NCBI RefSeq assembly: GCF_002207865.1 | Contig: NZ_BDQM01000023.1 | Coordinates: 1 to 61,229 of the forward strand | Origin: Colwellia marinimaniae | Lineage (GTDB): Bacteria > Pseudomonadota > Gammaproteobacteria > Enterobacterales > Alteromonadaceae | Reading direction: 5' to 3' | Length of the DNA: 61,229 nucleotides | Shown here: piece after piece, positions 50,373-61,229 of the stretch | How the letters are laid out: each line of letters begins with the position of its first letter | How positions within the stretch are numbered: the stretch's first letter is position 1 | Notes under the pieces: generated by a model | What the model was told of the DNA's origin: nothing | The model's database searches: none | What the model saw: only the letters and a program-made list of their open reading frames with translations | Translations under genes and position numbers: made by a program

Positions 50373-52844
50373 ATGTTTGGCTTAGAATTTATAGATAATA
50401 ATACCGATCTCTTGCTAACATTAACTACCGATTATAATTACTTTGTTGTCTTTGCTTCTTATATCGTTGCTTGGATTGGTGTGTACGCAGGGTTATCTAC
50501 CATTCCCTCTATGCGTCATGCTGAGTCTGTTGCCACTAAGCGCTTCTGGCATATCGGCGGCTCTATCGCCATGGGGTGCGCAATATGGTCGATGCACTTT
50601 GTTGGTATGCTGGCGTTATCATTACCCGTAGCCGTGCACCATCATCTTGTGCTCACCGCATTATCTGTTCTGCCTGCTATTGCGGCCAGTTACATCGCGT
50701 TGTTTTTTATTGACCGTGATAAATATGATATTTGGCAGCTTATCGGCGCCGGAATTATCTTAGGCGCTGGCATTGGCACCATGCATTATATGGGCATGGA
50801 AGCAATGTATGGCAATTTTATTTTAGTTTACCACCCCTGGTTTTTTCTGCTCTCTATCATGGTTGCCGTGGTCTTAGCTATCTTTGCTCTGTATGTTGGG
50901 AAATTTACTGTTAATTCTGCCAGGGAGGTGAATTACCAAATGATACGCTCTGCGGCGTTAGTTGGTGCCGCTATTACCGGTATGCATTATATGGGTATGC
51001 AAGCATCGAACTTTTTGGCGACAGGGCAGCTTACCCACGCAGAATCTAGTAATTCACATGCCATGATGACGGTTATATTGACCGCTGCCACACTTTTTTT
51101 ATCTACCTTAGCGGTAGTCTCTAACATCATTAACAAAATTTTTAACAAGCTCATACTGGCCAAAGCTGATGCCGAAGCTTCAACCCTGGCAAAGGCAGAA
51201 TTTTTAGCTAGCATGAGTCATGAAATTCGAACACCAATGAATGGTGTTATCGGTATGTTAGATTTATTAATGAGGTCAAAACTTGATGAAAGTCAACTGT
51301 ATAAGGCTGAAATAGCACGTTCTAGCGCTAAGTCATTATTAGTTTTACTGAATGATATTTTAGATTTTTCAAAAGTGGATGCGGGGAAACTAGATTTAGA
51401 AATACTGGACTTTGACCTGCGCAGTTTATTAATTGAACTTGCTCAATCTGTGGCCTTACAAGTTGAAAGTAAAGGCTTAGAAATTATTCTCGATATTACT
51501 CGCATTGAACATTCCATGGTCAAAGGTGATCCAGACCGCATTAGACAAATCATTGCAAATTTAGTCTCAAACGCAATAAAGTTTACCGAAAAGGGCGAGA
51601 TTATCGTGAGGGCGGAACTGATTGAAGGTGAAAATTCAGCACTAATCTTTACTTGTACCGTGCAGGATAGCGGCATAGGTATTCCGAAAAAAGCCATTAA
51701 TAAGCTTTTTCAACTATTTACCCAAGTTGACTCTTCCACTACCCGCAAATATGGCGGCACTGGGCTCGGTTTATCCATTGCCAAACAATTATGTGAATTG
51801 ATGCAAGGTTCAATATCGGTTACTAGCACCTTGGCTAAGGGCAGTTGTTTTAAATTTAATATTACCTTGTTAAAAAGCAATCAATCTAAACAGGTAATAC
51901 CCCATATTGATGTCAGCAAGTTATCCTTATTAGTGATAGATGATAACGCCACCAATAGGGAAGTATTAAGAGGACAATTGGAACTCTGGGGCTGCTACGT
52001 AGAAGAAGTGGACAGTGCTGCAGCGGCGTTATTAAAATTGGCTCAGTATTATGACAATGAGCAGGCTTTGTTTGATGTGATTTTTGTTGATATGCAGATG
52101 CCGGAAATGGACGGTGCCACTTTTGCTAAGAAAATAAAAAACGATAAGCGTTTTAATCAACTGCCCATGGTCATGATGACATCCATGTCTACACAAGGTG
52201 ATAAGCAATATTTTACCGATTTAGGTTTTAGTGCTTATTTCTCAAAACCCGTTACCGGAGCCGATATTTTAGATGCGTTAGCCATAATAAAATCCACCGC
52301 CAGTGATACTGACGGCTCGCAACCTATTATTACCCATCAATATTTAGCTTCATTTTCCCATGAAAATAATGAATTAGCTGAAAATTACAGCGCTATCAGT
52401 GAAAACGAGGTCGAGCCTATAAGTAGGTTAGCTAAGGTTAGAATTTTATTGGTCGAAGATAACCGAATTAATACTGTGGTAGCAACGCAAATGCTGCATG
52501 AAATTGGCCTTGATGTGACCGCGGCAAAGAATGGCCAAGAAGCCTTACATATTTTGGCTAACGCCCATGCAGACGACCCCTTCACTTTGGTGTTAATGGA
52601 TTGCCAAATGCCAACCATGGATGGCTATCAAGCTACCAGAGAAATTCGTTTAGGCGAAGCAGGGGATAACTATAAAGATATTCCAATTATTGCCATGACA
52701 GCTAACGCTATGATTGGCGATGATGAGAAATGTTTTGCTGCGGGTATGAGTGACTATTTAACTAAGCCAATTGAGTTGGAAATATTAACGGATACGGTTA
52801 ATAAGTGGCTAAATAAGACAAAACAACCTTCATTAATTGAGTAA
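50373..52844 (+). CDS. MHYT-domain hybrid sensor histidine kinase
   Basis: An 823-residue membrane histidine kinase. The N-terminal seven-helix MHYT sensor has the three motif copies [16 protein letters not shown] and MHYMGMQA, thought to bind a metal and sense a diatomic gas. Then HisKA with H283 (SMSHEIRTP), the ATPase domain with [17 protein letters not shown] and [10 protein letters not shown], and two receiver domains with phospho-acceptors D573 ([11 protein letters not shown]) and D743 ([11 protein letters not shown]). There is no Hpt domain, so a separate phosphotransfer protein is expected. No response regulator is adjacent. Confidence 0.95.
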   Translation: MFGLEFIDNNTDLLLTLTTDYNYFVVFASYIVAWIGVYAGLSTIPSMRHAESVATKRFWHIGGSIAMGCAIWSMHFVGMLALSLPVAVHHHLVLTALSVLPAIAASYIALFFIDRDKYDIWQLIGAGIILGAGIGTMHYMGMEAMYGNFILVYHPWFFLLSIMVAVVLAIFALYVGKFTVNSAREVNYQMIRSAALVGAAITGMHYMGMQASNFLATGQLTHAESSNSHAMMTVILTAATLFLSTLAVVSNIINKIFNKLILAKADAEASTLAKAEFLASMSHEIRTPMNGVIGMLDLLMRSKLDESQLYKAEIARSSAKSLLVLLNDILDFSKVDAGKLDLEILDFDLRSLLIELAQSVALQVESKGLEIILDITRIEHSMVKGDPDRIRQIIANLVSNAIKFTEKGEIIVRAELIEGENSALIFTCTVQDSGIGIPKKAINKLFQLFTQVDSSTTRKYGGTGLGLSIAKQLCELMQGSISVTSTLAKGSCFKFNITLLKSNQSKQVIPHIDVSKLSLLVIDDNATNREVLRGQLELWGCYVEEVDSAAAALLKLAQYYDNEQALFDVIFVDMQMPEMDGATFAKKIKNDKRFNQLPMVMMTSMSTQGDKQYFTDLGFSAYFSKPVTGADILDALAIIKSTASDTDGSQPIITHQYLASFSHENNELAENYSAISENEVEPISRLAKVRILLVEDNRINTVVATQMLHEIGLDVTAAKNGQEALHILANAHADDPFTLVLMDCQMPTMDGYQATREIRLGEAGDNYKDIPIIAMTANAMIGDDEKCFAAGMSDYLTKPIELEILTDTVNKWLNKTKQPSLIE

Positions 52845-53030
52845 ATTCGATTCAGCTTTAGTGATTTAAATTGTATTAATCGCTATTTGTAATGGTATAG
52901 CGGGTGATAAGTTTGAGTTTTTTGGTCGTCACTATCAATTAGCCTTAAAGGATGGGGAAACTGCCTACACTTAATTTACTTGTTCAGGTAAACTACGGCC
53001 ACGTCTTCATTGCACAGTTTTTCCCGTTTT

Positions 53031-54545
53031 ATGCGCATTATCCATACCTCAGATTGGCACCTTGGCCAATATTTTTACGGCAAAAGCCGCGCCAATGAAC
53101 ATCAACAATTTCTTAGTTGGTTGATAGCACAAGTTAGCAAGCATAATATTGATGCCATTATTGTTGCCGGTGATATTTTTGATACCTCAACCCCGCCAAG
53201 TTATGCCCGTGAAATGTATTATGATTTTATTGCCAAGCTACATCTTACTGCTTGCCAACTGGTTATATTGGCTGGAAATCATGACTCAGTGGCGATGTTG
53301 TCTGAGTCGCAAGCGGTATTAGCCAGTTTATCTACCCGCGTTATTACCCAAGTAATTCCTGTGTCACTTGCTGAAGATGATTTAAGCACTGAAACAAGTG
53401 CGGCAGCTAAGGCCTTGGCACAGCAAGTTTTTCCGTTAATGAATGCCAAAGGGCAAGCATCGGCCATTATTTGTGCCATCCCTTTTGTCCGTCCACGTGA
53501 TGTTATTAAAAGCCGTGCTGGTCAGTCGGCCAGTGATAAACAGCAAAATTTACAACAAGCGATCAGTGCTCATTATCAGCACCTTTATCAACACGCGGTT
53601 GTTTTAGCTAAAAAGCTATTCAAAGAGCAAGCCAAAACACAAGCTAAAGCACCATCCAAAGAAATATCGAAAGAAGTGGAGCCGGGCGAGCAACTGCCAA
53701 TTATTGCTACGGGTCACCTTACTGCGCTTGGCGTATCGTTAAGTGATAGTAAAAGTGACTCGGTCAGAGATATTTATATAGGCTCGTTAGAAGCTTTTCC
53801 TGCTAGCGCTTTTCCGCCAGCAGACTATATCGCTCTGGGTCATATCCATAGAGCGCAACACGTGGCGAAATCAGAGCACATTCGTTATTGCGGCTCGCCA
53901 ATCGCGCTTAGTTTTGATGAAGCAAAGCAGGAAAAACGGGTACTTATGGTTGAGTTTATCTCGGGCAAACTTGCTCAGGTTAACGATATTATGGTGCCGT
54001 GTTTTCAAGCGTTATATATGGTAAAAACATCGGTGGATGAGCTTGAGTGCAACTTAAAAAAGACCCTGGTAGAGTTTGAATTGTTTAAAGAGCAGGGTGC
54101 GCAAACCGAGCTAGCGCTTGAGAGTAAAGCTTGGCTGGATATTGAAATTGATAATGGCGATCACTTGAGCGATTTATCACAAAGAGTCAGTGATCTTGTT
54201 GTTGATATGCCGTTTGAAGTGTTATTGGTGCGTCGTTGTAAAAAAGCACGGCAACGTCTGCAAGCACAACTATCACAGCAAGATAACAGTACTTTAAGCG
54301 AATTATCGTTGGCAGAAGTATTTGATTCGCGTTTGTCACAACTGGATTGGCAAACGGAGGAGGAATTAGCCCGTAAAGAGCGCTTAAAATTATTGTTTAC
54401 TGAGCTATCGGTGGAGCTTTCCGCTAAGCGCTCAGCTGAAGTTAAGCAAGGTGAGGCTGAAAAGCAAGGACAAAGCGAGGCTTGTGATAGTGATGCGGGC
54501 AAGGAAAATGGCAAGGTTGAAGAGGTTGAGCAAGACAATTTATGA
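53031..54545 (+). CDS. sbcD: Exonuclease subunit SbcD
   Basis: The Mre11-type nuclease of the SbcCD complex, which cleaves hairpins and processes double-strand ends. The 504-residue protein starts [20 protein letters not shown] like E. coli SbcD and has the metallophosphatase motifs [31 protein letters not shown] and YIALGHIH. I chose the ATG at 53031 over one 7 codons upstream for that match. The C-terminus carries an extra low-complexity Glu/Lys-rich tail (about 460-504), which makes it longer than the E. coli protein (400). Overlaps sbcC by ATGA. Confidence 0.95.
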   Translation: MRIIHTSDWHLGQYFYGKSRANEHQQFLSWLIAQVSKHNIDAIIVAGDIFDTSTPPSYAREMYYDFIAKLHLTACQLVILAGNHDSVAMLSESQAVLASLSTRVITQVIPVSLAEDDLSTETSAAAKALAQQVFPLMNAKGQASAIICAIPFVRPRDVIKSRAGQSASDKQQNLQQAISAHYQHLYQHAVVLAKKLFKEQAKTQAKAPSKEISKEVEPGEQLPIIATGHLTALGVSLSDSKSDSVRDIYIGSLEAFPASAFPPADYIALGHIHRAQHVAKSEHIRYCGSPIALSFDEAKQEKRVLMVEFISGKLAQVNDIMVPCFQALYMVKTSVDELECNLKKTLVEFELFKEQGAQTELALESKAWLDIEIDNGDHLSDLSQRVSDLVVDMPFEVLLVRRCKKARQRLQAQLSQQDNSTLSELSLAEVFDSRLSQLDWQTEEELARKERLKLLFTELSVELSAKRSAEVKQGEAEKQGQSEACDSDAGKENGKVEEVEQDNL

Positions 54546-57500
54546 GAATTTTAACGTTACGCTTTGAGAACATTAATTCTCTCAAAGGCAGTTGGAAAAT
54601 AGATTTTAGTGCCGCGCCTTTTGATAGCAGCGGTTTATTCGCTATTACCGGTCCTACTGGGGCCGGAAAAACTACCATACTCGATGCTATTTGTTTAGCG
54701 CTTTATCATCAAACACCGCGTTTAACTGTTTCTAAAAAACAAAACCAGTTAATGACCCGCCATACTAGTCACTGTATGGCTGAGGTTGAATTTGAAGTAA
54801 AAGGTCAAGGATATCGGGCCTTTTGGAGCCAAAAAAGAGCCCGCAATAAGCTTGATGGCAATTTATTAGAGCCTGTAGCTGAACTCGCTAAACTCGATGG
54901 CACCATAATGTCAAATAAGCTTAAAACAGTGCGCAGTGATATTAGCGATTTAACTGGGCTTAACTTTTCACGTTTTACCAAATCAATGATGCTTTCCCAA
55001 GGGGAGTTTGCCGCCTTTTTAAATGCTCCGGCCAATGAGCGTGCACAATTACTTGAACAACTCACCGGTACCGAAATTTACGGCGATATTTCCCAACAAG
55101 TTTTTGATAATCACCGCAGTGCCAGTGAAGAATTGAAGTTATTACAAGCTCAGAGCCAAGGTGTCGCCTTACTTGATGAAGAGCAGGTCAGTGAGCTTGA
55201 GCGACAACTTGCGCAAACCACAAGTGAAGAAAAACAGTTAAATGAACAAGTGCAGCAGGCGCAACAAGTAAAAAATTGGTGCTCGAATTTATCGACTAAT
55301 GCACAAGCACAACAAGAGGCAAAGCAGCAGTTAACAGCGATAGAGATGCAAGAGCAGCAAGCAAAAGCCGATCTTGATTTACTCACCCAGTCGACTTTGG
55401 CTGAGCCGCTGCGCGCGCCTTATGAGCAAATGGCGCATTATCGTCAGCAATACCAGCAAAGTTTGCAGCAAGTGACTAGTCAAACCGAGCAATTAGCAAC
55501 ACTGGAGCAAGCGGTTTTAGCCAGTGATAGTGTCTTAACCCAGCTAAAAACCAGCCAAATTACGGCAGAAAAACAACGTAACGTTATTGAGCAAGTATTG
55601 CAGGAAAAGATCCAACCGCTTGAACATGCCATTACTCACCAACAAGCAGCTTGGCAAGAGACTAACAATAGGGTCGCTGGACAAAGCCAGGAATTAACGG
55701 TTAACGAAGCGGCTTTAGTCACGGCTCAAACAGAGCAAGAGCAAATATTACAGACAGTGGTGCAGCAACAAGAAGCGTTAGCTCAAGGCCATGCCTTGCA
55801 GCAACTGCCGGAAAAACTACCCTTATGGCAAAATCAATATCAGCAATTAACTCAACAGCAAGTGAGTGTGCAGGGCTTATTAAGCGAGCAAAGTAAGCTT
55901 GAGCAAACGCTGCTTGGTTTACAAGCTCAACATCAAACACAACAGCAGCATATTACGCAGAGTGAAGGGCTGTTACTCGCGCTTAATGAACAACAGCAAA
56001 CCCTGGTCGACCAAGCACAGCAAGGGGTGCAAAACAGCCAAGCGGCGCAGGCTATCTTTGCTCGCTTTAGTGATGATAACGCAGAGGATAAGGGCGTAAA
56101 TCAGGCAGCAGCGATAACTGAGGTAACCAGTGAGACCCTTAATCAAGCGGTTGTTGATAGCCAAGAGCAACAACTAAGCTTAAAACAAGCCCTGCAGTTA
56201 GCACAGCGGTTTCAGGTGTTGGCCGATGAGCAACAAGGTTTGTCACGACAACAAGTAAAAGATAAGCAACAACTGACCATAACAGAGCAAGAGCTAATAC
56301 AGTTACGCATAAGTTATGGTGCTAATCAGCAACAGAAAAAAGACGTTGAACGTTTACTTGCTCAGCAGCAAACTATTATGGCGCTCAGTGAGCACAGAGC
56401 AAAACTACAAGCCGAAGACGCTTGCCCCTTATGTGGCTCATGTGAACACCCAGCGATAAATGATTATCAAGCACTTGATAGTGATGAGCAGCAACAGCGT
56501 TTATCACGGCTCAATGATGAATTGTCGCAATTAGAACAACGAGGTAAAGCCCTTAATAGTGTGCAAGCGCAGCTAACGGCGCAACTTGCCATGCAACATT
56601 CTCGCCTACAAGGCATCACTAACGAGCAACAGAGTCTTGAGCAAAATTGGCAGTCGTTAACGGTTAAGCAATTTATCAGGGAAGATATTACTAGCAAGCA
56701 AAATGAACAGCAGATTTCATTAATAGATGCAGGCACTGCGCAAGCGTTAACTCAGCAATTAAATACCTTGAGTCAGCAGCTTGATGAGTTACTGTCTTTG
56801 CAACAAGCACTGCAGCAAAACAGTCAAGCTCAGCAACAAAACCTTGAGCAGTTAACCCTTGGTGATAAGCAATTATCTAGTCAGAAAAATCAATTACAAC
56901 TATTACACGAACAAGGCAATTTTCAGCGTGACCTTAAGATAAAGATAGCCAAGGATTTAGCCTTAGCACAGCAAGCTATGGTCACCCTCAATGGACAATT
57001 ATTAGCCGACATCACTGTGAGTGGAATTGCTAGTAAAATAGCCTTGCCTAATGTTTCGGTAAGTGATGAGGCTAGCGGACAAGTTCAGTCAATATGTATT
57101 GATGAAACTTGGCTAGGCTCTGTGCAGAAACAGCAACAAGAATACCAACAAATTGCCAGTAACCAGCAAGCTGCACAAGAGCACTTAACTAGCATTGAAC
57201 ACACGCTAGGTTTACTAAAACAGCAGGTTGAACAACAGCAGCACTTATATAGCCAAGCAAAAGCACAATTAAGTGGTCAGCAAAGTGAAATTTCCGCTCA
57301 AAACACCTTACGTGTCACCTTGTTTGTTGAGCTTGGTATCACCGATAAACAGATGCAAGATACGGTTATATTGACAGAAAAAATATCTGTTGAGCGACTG
57401 GCTGATGATAAAGAACTTGAACAGGCGAAACGTCTGCATCAGGCAGAAATATCAGCACAACAGGAAAATAAAGGCCAACTAAGCACGGCAAAAACACAAT

Positions 57501-58462
57501 TAGAGACAGTGAGTAAGCAAAGTGACAGCGTAACCAGTGATTGGACAAAACTCCTATCTGCCAGTGATTTTACCGATGAACAACAGGTTTTATCAGCCTT
57601 GCTTAGTCCCGATAAAAAGCAGCAACTGAGCAAACTTGCCGATGATATTGGTGATAATAAAAAACAAGCACAAGTATTGATAAACCAAGCTGAAAAAGTC
57701 ACTCTGGAATTGAATCTGCAAAAGGCTAGGTTAAAGGAAAATGGTGCTGTCGATTTTGATGAAAAATCAGTGTCACAAAGCTTAATGAAAATGTCGGACC
57801 TGTTGAAAGAGTGCCAGCAAAAAACAGGTCAGCTCGGTCAACAAATCAGCCAAGATCAAGCCAATAAAACTCAGCAAAAAAATCTACTTACGCAGATCAA
57901 ACAAGCGCAGTTCTCCTTGGATGATCTTAGTCACCTTAATGCACTTATTGGCTCAGCCGATGGCGCCAAATTTAGACGCTTCGCCCAAGGTTTAACGTTA
58001 GCCAATTTAGTACATCTAGCCAACACACAACTCGATAGACTATTTAGCCGCTATCAACTGCAATGTCAGCAAAGCGATACTTTAGCTTTAGAAGTGGTTG
58101 ATACCTGGCAAGGAGATACTGCTCGCGATATTAAAACCTTATCTGGCGGTGAAAGCTTTTTGATAAGTTTGGCACTGGCCTTGGCACTTTCAGATTTAGT
58201 CAGTAATAAAACCAGTATTGACTCTTTATTTCTTGATGAAGGCTTTGGCACCTTAGATAACAATACCTTAGAAGTGGCGCTTGATGCTCTTGATAATTTA
58301 AACGCCAGTGGCAAAATGATTGGTGTTATTAGCCATGTTGAGGCATTAAAAGAGCGCATTGGTGTGCAGATTAAAGTAAGAAAACTCAGTGGTTTGGGGA
58401 TAAGCAGCTTAGATAAACAATATGAATTTAATGCTGAGACAGCTACTGAATTGAAGCAGTAA
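54542..58462 (+). CDS. sbcC: Exonuclease subunit SbcC, unusually long
   Basis: The Rad50-like SMC ATPase of SbcCD. At 1306 residues it exceeds E. coli SbcC (1048). The N-terminal half-ATPase has Walker [11 protein letters not shown] near 37-46; the zinc hook is CPLC at 628-631, nearly central; the C-terminal half has [20 protein letters not shown] and Walker [13 protein letters not shown]. Between them run two very long coiled coils rich in Gln and Glu. The extra length is in the arms, so the hook stays symmetric. Translationally coupled to sbcD. Confidence 0.95.
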   Translation: MRILTLRFENINSLKGSWKIDFSAAPFDSSGLFAITGPTGAGKTTILDAICLALYHQTPRLTVSKKQNQLMTRHTSHCMAEVEFEVKGQGYRAFWSQKRARNKLDGNLLEPVAELAKLDGTIMSNKLKTVRSDISDLTGLNFSRFTKSMMLSQGEFAAFLNAPANERAQLLEQLTGTEIYGDISQQVFDNHRSASEELKLLQAQSQGVALLDEEQVSELERQLAQTTSEEKQLNEQVQQAQQVKNWCSNLSTNAQAQQEAKQQLTAIEMQEQQAKADLDLLTQSTLAEPLRAPYEQMAHYRQQYQQSLQQVTSQTEQLATLEQAVLASDSVLTQLKTSQITAEKQRNVIEQVLQEKIQPLEHAITHQQAAWQETNNRVAGQSQELTVNEAALVTAQTEQEQILQTVVQQQEALAQGHALQQLPEKLPLWQNQYQQLTQQQVSVQGLLSEQSKLEQTLLGLQAQHQTQQQHITQSEGLLLALNEQQQTLVDQAQQGVQNSQAAQAIFARFSDDNAEDKGVNQAAAITEVTSETLNQAVVDSQEQQLSLKQALQLAQRFQVLADEQQGLSRQQVKDKQQLTITEQELIQLRISYGANQQQKKDVERLLAQQQTIMALSEHRAKLQAEDACPLCGSCEHPAINDYQALDSDEQQQRLSRLNDELSQLEQRGKALNSVQAQLTAQLAMQHSRLQGITNEQQSLEQNWQSLTVKQFIREDITSKQNEQQISLIDAGTAQALTQQLNTLSQQLDELLSLQQALQQNSQAQQQNLEQLTLGDKQLSSQKNQLQLLHEQGNFQRDLKIKIAKDLALAQQAMVTLNGQLLADITVSGIASKIALPNVSVSDEASGQVQSICIDETWLGSVQKQQQEYQQIASNQQAAQEHLTSIEHTLGLLKQQVEQQQHLYSQAKAQLSGQQSEISAQNTLRVTLFVELGITDKQMQDTVILTEKISVERLADDKELEQAKRLHQAEISAQQENKGQLSTAKTQLETVSKQSDSVTSDWTKLLSASDFTDEQQVLSALLSPDKKQQLSKLADDIGDNKKQAQVLINQAEKVTLELNLQKARLKENGAVDFDEKSVSQSLMKMSDLLKECQQKTGQLGQQISQDQANKTQQKNLLTQIKQAQFSLDDLSHLNALIGSADGAKFRRFAQGLTLANLVHLANTQLDRLFSRYQLQCQQSDTLALEVVDTWQGDTARDIKTLSGGESFLISLALALALSDLVSNKTSIDSLFLDEGFGTLDNNTLEVALDALDNLNASGKMIGVISHVEALKERIGVQIKVRKLSGLGISSLDKQYEFNAETATELKQ

Positions 58463-58522
58463 GATAGCTTGTTTAAGTGGTCGATATTGAAAAATTATTT
58501 AGTGATATTAAAGGATTAATCT

Positions 58523-59422
58523 GTGGAAATTTGGATTTATTTCACCCTCTTAGCGGCGACTATGCAGGCGGTAAGAACCGCAGGACAAAAAAAGTTATCC
58601 GCTAAGCTCAACTCAATGGCGACCACAGGAGTACGTTACTTTTATGCTTTACCGTTTGCCTGGTGCTACCTTTGGTGGCTGCTTGATTTTAGGGACGTAG
58701 CAGTTCCCGCATTAAATACCTCATTTTTACAATATGCCTTAGTGGCCTGTGTCATGCAAATATGGGGCACCGCCTGTTTAGTGGCTGCTTTTCGCTACCG
58801 TAATTTTGCTGTTGCTACCAGTTTGGCTAAAACGGAGGCCATTCAAGTAGCCATTGTCGGTGCTTTATTTTTTGGTGCGACGCTTTCCGGTTTAGGCTGG
58901 CTCAGTGTTGTTGTTGGTGTTGTTGGTGTGTTCTTTGTATCGAAAGTGAAGTTGAGATTGAGAGATATCTTAGCCGATTCACAAGGCCTTATTGGTATGG
59001 GGTATGGCCTAGCGGCTGGCTTAGGTTTAGCGATCACCACCTTGTTAATTCGTGAGTCGAGTTTGGCGCTTAATATCGACTTAATGGTCAGTGCTGCCGT
59101 CACCTTGGTGTTTATGATCACGGTGCAATCAGTTATGTCATTTATTTATATTTACCTGCAAGACAAATCACAATTAGCCTTAATGCTTAAACATTGGCGT
59201 TTATGTTTATTTGTTGGCATTACCAGTGTACTAGGCTCCATTGGTTGGTTTACCGGCGCCAGTTATCAAAATGCCGCCTATGTAAAAGCATTAGGGCAGG
59301 TTGAGTTCTTTATTACCTTGGCATTGACCTATCGGGTATTTAAAGAAACGGTAAGCTTAAAAGAGTACCTTGGTATGTTCTTAATAATCTTAAGTGTGGT
59401 TATCTTACTGGTATGGGCGTAA
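58523..59422 (+). CDS. EamA/DMT family transporter
   Basis: A 299-residue inner-membrane protein with about ten helices in two EamA-like repeats. QAVRTAGQKKLSAKLN near the start and FAVATSLAKTEAIQVAIVGALFFG in the middle are typical of drug/metabolite transporters; KALGQVEFFITLALTYRVFKE closes the second repeat. It starts with GTG, preceded by AAGGATTAATCT. It follows sbcC by 60 bp and may share its transcript. The substrate is unknown. Confidence 0.85.
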   Translation: MEIWIYFTLLAATMQAVRTAGQKKLSAKLNSMATTGVRYFYALPFAWCYLWWLLDFRDVAVPALNTSFLQYALVACVMQIWGTACLVAAFRYRNFAVATSLAKTEAIQVAIVGALFFGATLSGLGWLSVVVGVVGVFFVSKVKLRLRDILADSQGLIGMGYGLAAGLGLAITTLLIRESSLALNIDLMVSAAVTLVFMITVQSVMSFIYIYLQDKSQLALMLKHWRLCLFVGITSVLGSIGWFTGASYQNAAYVKALGQVEFFITLALTYRVFKETVSLKEYLGMFLIILSVVILLVWA

Positions 59423-59598
59423 CTTGCTAGATATAAAAGTACAGGCATAACAGTATGGCCGTAAATTGACTTGCTTAGAGACTAAAGCCATGGCATTGCC
59501 CTTTAAATATATTTTATTACCGAGTAAAGCAAGGTAAACTGCCCGATATAACATTAAGTATTAATTATACTCATACGGGTATTAACGAAGAGATCACT

Positions 59599-60102
59599 AT
59601 GATAATTGCTGAAAAAACTGTTGCTCACTTTCATTACACCCTTAAAAATGAAGCGGGTGAAGAATTAGAATCATCAAACGGTCATGAGCCTCTAACCTAT
59701 TTACATGGCGCTAATAATACCTTAGCTGGCTTAGAGAAAGCTTTAACGGGTAGAGCAACCGGAGATAAGTTTTCCGTAACCTTACAACCAGATGAAGCTT
59801 ACGGTGAGTATCAAGAAGGTTTAGAGCAACGTGTACCGGTTAAACACTTACAAGGCTTAGTGAGCAAAAGTGCTAAATGGAAAAAGGGCATGACTGCTGT
59901 TATACAAACTGAACAAGGTCAACGCCAAGTTACCGTCATTAAAGTAGGTAAATTTATGGTAACGGTTGATATTAACCCACCGCTAGCAGGTAAAGTACTT
60001 ACTTTTGACCTTGATATCGTTGCCGTGCGTGAAGCGACAGAAGACGAAGTGAAACACGGCCATGTACATAGTGCTGATAGCAGCTGTGGTCACGATCACT
60101 AG
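59599..60102 (+). CDS. slyD: SlyD-like FKBP peptidyl-prolyl isomerase
   Basis: A 167-residue FKBP-type prolyl isomerase and chaperone of the SlyD type. The FKBP half is split by an inserted-in-flap (IF) domain: TYLHGANNTLAGLEKAL and YGEYQEGLEQRVP before it, PLAGKVLTFDLDIVAVREATEDEV after it. The tail HGHVHSADSSCGHDH is a short metal-binding sequence, as in E. coli SlyD, which supplies nickel for hydrogenase maturation, though shorter. A strong terminator follows. Confidence 0.93.
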   Translation: MIIAEKTVAHFHYTLKNEAGEELESSNGHEPLTYLHGANNTLAGLEKALTGRATGDKFSVTLQPDEAYGEYQEGLEQRVPVKHLQGLVSKSAKWKKGMTAVIQTEQGQRQVTVIKVGKFMVTVDINPPLAGKVLTFDLDIVAVREATEDEVKHGHVHSADSSCGHDH

Positions 60103-60183
60103 GTTAACGTTAGTTAATTAGTCTTTGCTGCTGATAAGCTTAATTATAAGTTAGTAGGTAAGTTAGTAGATAAGTAATCGATA

Positions 60184-60223
60184 TAAAAAACGCTAAGCAG
60201 ATACCCTGCTTAGCGTTTTTTTA
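60184..60223 (+). terminator. Terminator after slyD
   Basis: AACGCTAAGCAG-atacc-CTGCTTAGCGTT followed by TTTTTT and preceded by AAAAAA, so it could work in both directions. Confidence 0.92.
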
Positions 60224-60725
60224 TATATGGATGGTCATCAATAATGGGATTTATTTACCATAGAATAGAAGGGCTAATATTCTCGCATTATTTTGAAGTT
60301 TTCAGGTCAATCTGTGGCCGTATATTGATGATATAGAAAATGCCTTGTTAGTAAAATGGTTGCCTGGCTCTGAGGCCTAGACTATGCTTCACCCTTTTTA
60401 ACCTTATTTTTTCAGCTGTTCTTAACAAGTTTTATAAATCACTCATTACTCATGGTCATGGGTATAGATAGCGTTAGAACGTTATTTTTGCATACCGTTT
60501 AGTCCATATTTGTTCTTTGATGTAGGATAAAAAAACAGATTTCATATCGACTTTATTTTATTTGAGTGCTGTAATTATGTACAGTACCATGACAAAAAAG
60601 ACCATTTGTATGAAAGCGGGAATAATTCCTGCTTTCACACGTCAACCAGTTTGGTAGTTGAAGGTATAAGTTATTGATTATCCGATAAATATATTGTACT
60701 GTTGTTTTTTAATAAAAAGCATGAA
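60224..60725. other. Intergenic region with hairpins, no gene recognised
   Basis: About 500 bp with no convincing frame. It holds GAAAGC/GCTTTC (60612-60636, imperfect inside) and TCAACCA/TGG(T)AGTTGA (60642-60661). Base composition is lower in GC than the genes before it. It separates the conserved chromosomal part from the cassette-like gene at the window edge. Confidence 0.35.
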
Positions 60726-60767
60726 AGTAGGAGGTTTTCCGTGTTTAAATCAGGAAAAATTCCTACT
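60726..60767. repeat. Inverted repeat upstream of the cassette-like gene
   Basis: AGTAGGA/TCCTACT outer arms and TTTTCC/GGAAAA inner arms are separated by a 2-nt bulge on each side and a 12-nt loop. It ends 39 bp before the ATG, so it would be in the promoter or 5' leader of the small gene. Confidence 0.6.
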
Positions 60768-60806
60768 AATACGCTGTTATATTTTATTCAAACCAAGGAG
60801 TGTTAA

Positions 60807-61058
60807 ATGAGCATTAAGGATACAATCCATTCAGCAGGTCAGAATCTACATACAATAATGATTACTGCTAGAGAGAAAGATGGTTCAGTTGAAACAAGGG
60901 AAGCAGAGCCATATAGTTATCGAGTAACAGCGGGAACTGAAAAGTTTTTTTGTTACGACATACGAAAAAATGGTACAAGAAATTTATTTGTTTCAAATAT
61001 TATTTCGGTAGAAGAAACTCAAAATTCATATCAACCTCGTTGGACTGTTGAGGTTTAG
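60807..61058 (+). CDS. Small WYL-like protein, probable gene-cassette product
   Basis: An 83-residue soluble protein. The second half, EPYSYRV...FFCYDIRKNGTRNLFVSNIISVEET, resembles the core of WYL domains, which bind ligands or nucleic acid in bacterial regulators and defence-associated proteins, but no helix-turn-helix is present. AAGGAG lies 6 nt before the ATG, and GTTAAAT spans the start codon region and fits the integron core GTTRRRY. An attC-like site begins 15 bp after the stop, the usual cassette arrangement. The domain call is tentative. Confidence 0.65.
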   Translation: MSIKDTIHSAGQNLHTIMITAREKDGSVETREAEPYSYRVTAGTEKFFCYDIRKNGTRNLFVSNIISVEETQNSYQPRWTVEV

Positions 61059-61073
61059 CGTACATATAAAATA

Positions 61074-61161
61074 TAACAAGTTGCTTAAACGGAAAAATAA
61101 CAGTTGGCCATCGCTCCGCGATTATAGCCAACCATTATTTTCCGCTTAGCAAGGCGTTGAG
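61074..61161. other. attC-like integron recombination site
   Basis: An imperfect palindrome of about 88 bp: the left arm TAACAAGTTGCTTAAACGGA continues to GTTGGC, and the right arm starts GCCAACC and ends TCCGCTTAGCAAGGCGTTGA. Arms differ by single unpaired bases, as expected for the extrahelical bases of attC. An inner ATCGC/GCGAT hairpin caps it. The outer boxes TAACAA and GCGTT match the attC ends, but the right core reads GTTGAGG, which departs from GTTRRRY at the last base. No integrase is in the window. Confidence 0.7.
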
Positions 61162-61229
61162 GCTGTAGAATTTCTCCAAAAAGGAATATTCCATGTTCCT
61201 TTTACTATTTCTGGTTTGTTTGTTTTTTA

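Overview
The window reads as chromosomal DNA of a psychrophilic marine gammaproteobacterium of the Alteromonadales, most likely Colwellia or a close relative. This rests on AT-rich codon use, conserved gammaproteobacterial blocks (thrS-infC-rpmI-rplT, rluE-nudJ-mnmA-hflD-purB, cspD/clpS-clpA, queC/queE, sbcD-sbcC), a 367-residue PurC of the Vibrio/Shewanella type, and adjacent monomeric and dimeric isocitrate dehydrogenase genes as known from Colwellia maris. The genus is an inference; no 16S gene is present.

Layout. 0-1.7 kb: end of a repeat element, a START-domain lipid-binding-like protein and an array of nested hairpins. 1.7-6.4 kb: threonyl-tRNA synthetase, IF3 (apparently with a rare AUU start), L35, L20 and PurC. 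6.4-14.2 kb: a solute-binding protein, leucine dehydrogenase, a DUF4826-like protein, a decayed acetyltransferase and the tRNA-modification/purine block. 14.3-21.2 kb: two isocitrate dehydrogenases, CspD, ClpS and ClpA. 21.3-22.6 kb: a 398-bp MITE with 8-bp target duplication, then a tRNA-Asn cluster with three identical genes in a perfect 180-bp tandem repeat and one or two decayed tRNA copies. 23.2-31 kb: MATE transporter, UvrB, MarC, QueC/QueE and alanine racemase. 31.1-36.3 kb: murQ, a NamZ-type muramidase and a D-lactate dehydrogenase, which together read as a route from peptidoglycan MurNAc to pyruvate. 36.3-46 kb: degenerate GGDEF protein, FAD oxidase, FdhD with a YdeP-type molybdoenzyme, a 2OG-Fe(II) oxygenase and a secreted subtilase. 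46-53 kb: a second MITE, a PP2C-kinase fusion beside a nitrate transporter, and an MHYT hybrid histidine kinase. 53-61 kb: SbcDC, an EamA transporter, SlyD and, at the edge, a small WYL-like gene followed closely by an attC-like site, as in an integron gene cassette.

The most unusual signal is a family of about 46-50 bp micro-units, each made of two hairpins, that sit inside the apical loops of other hairpins of the same family. The units begin ACG, end CCT and always lie between a G and GA at a hairpin tip. Empty and filled versions of the same site can be compared inside this window (119-131 versus 21547-21650; 1535-1583 versus 1393-1486). Stem sequences vary but stay complementary. This looks like recursive, self-nesting insertion of a tiny non-autonomous element.
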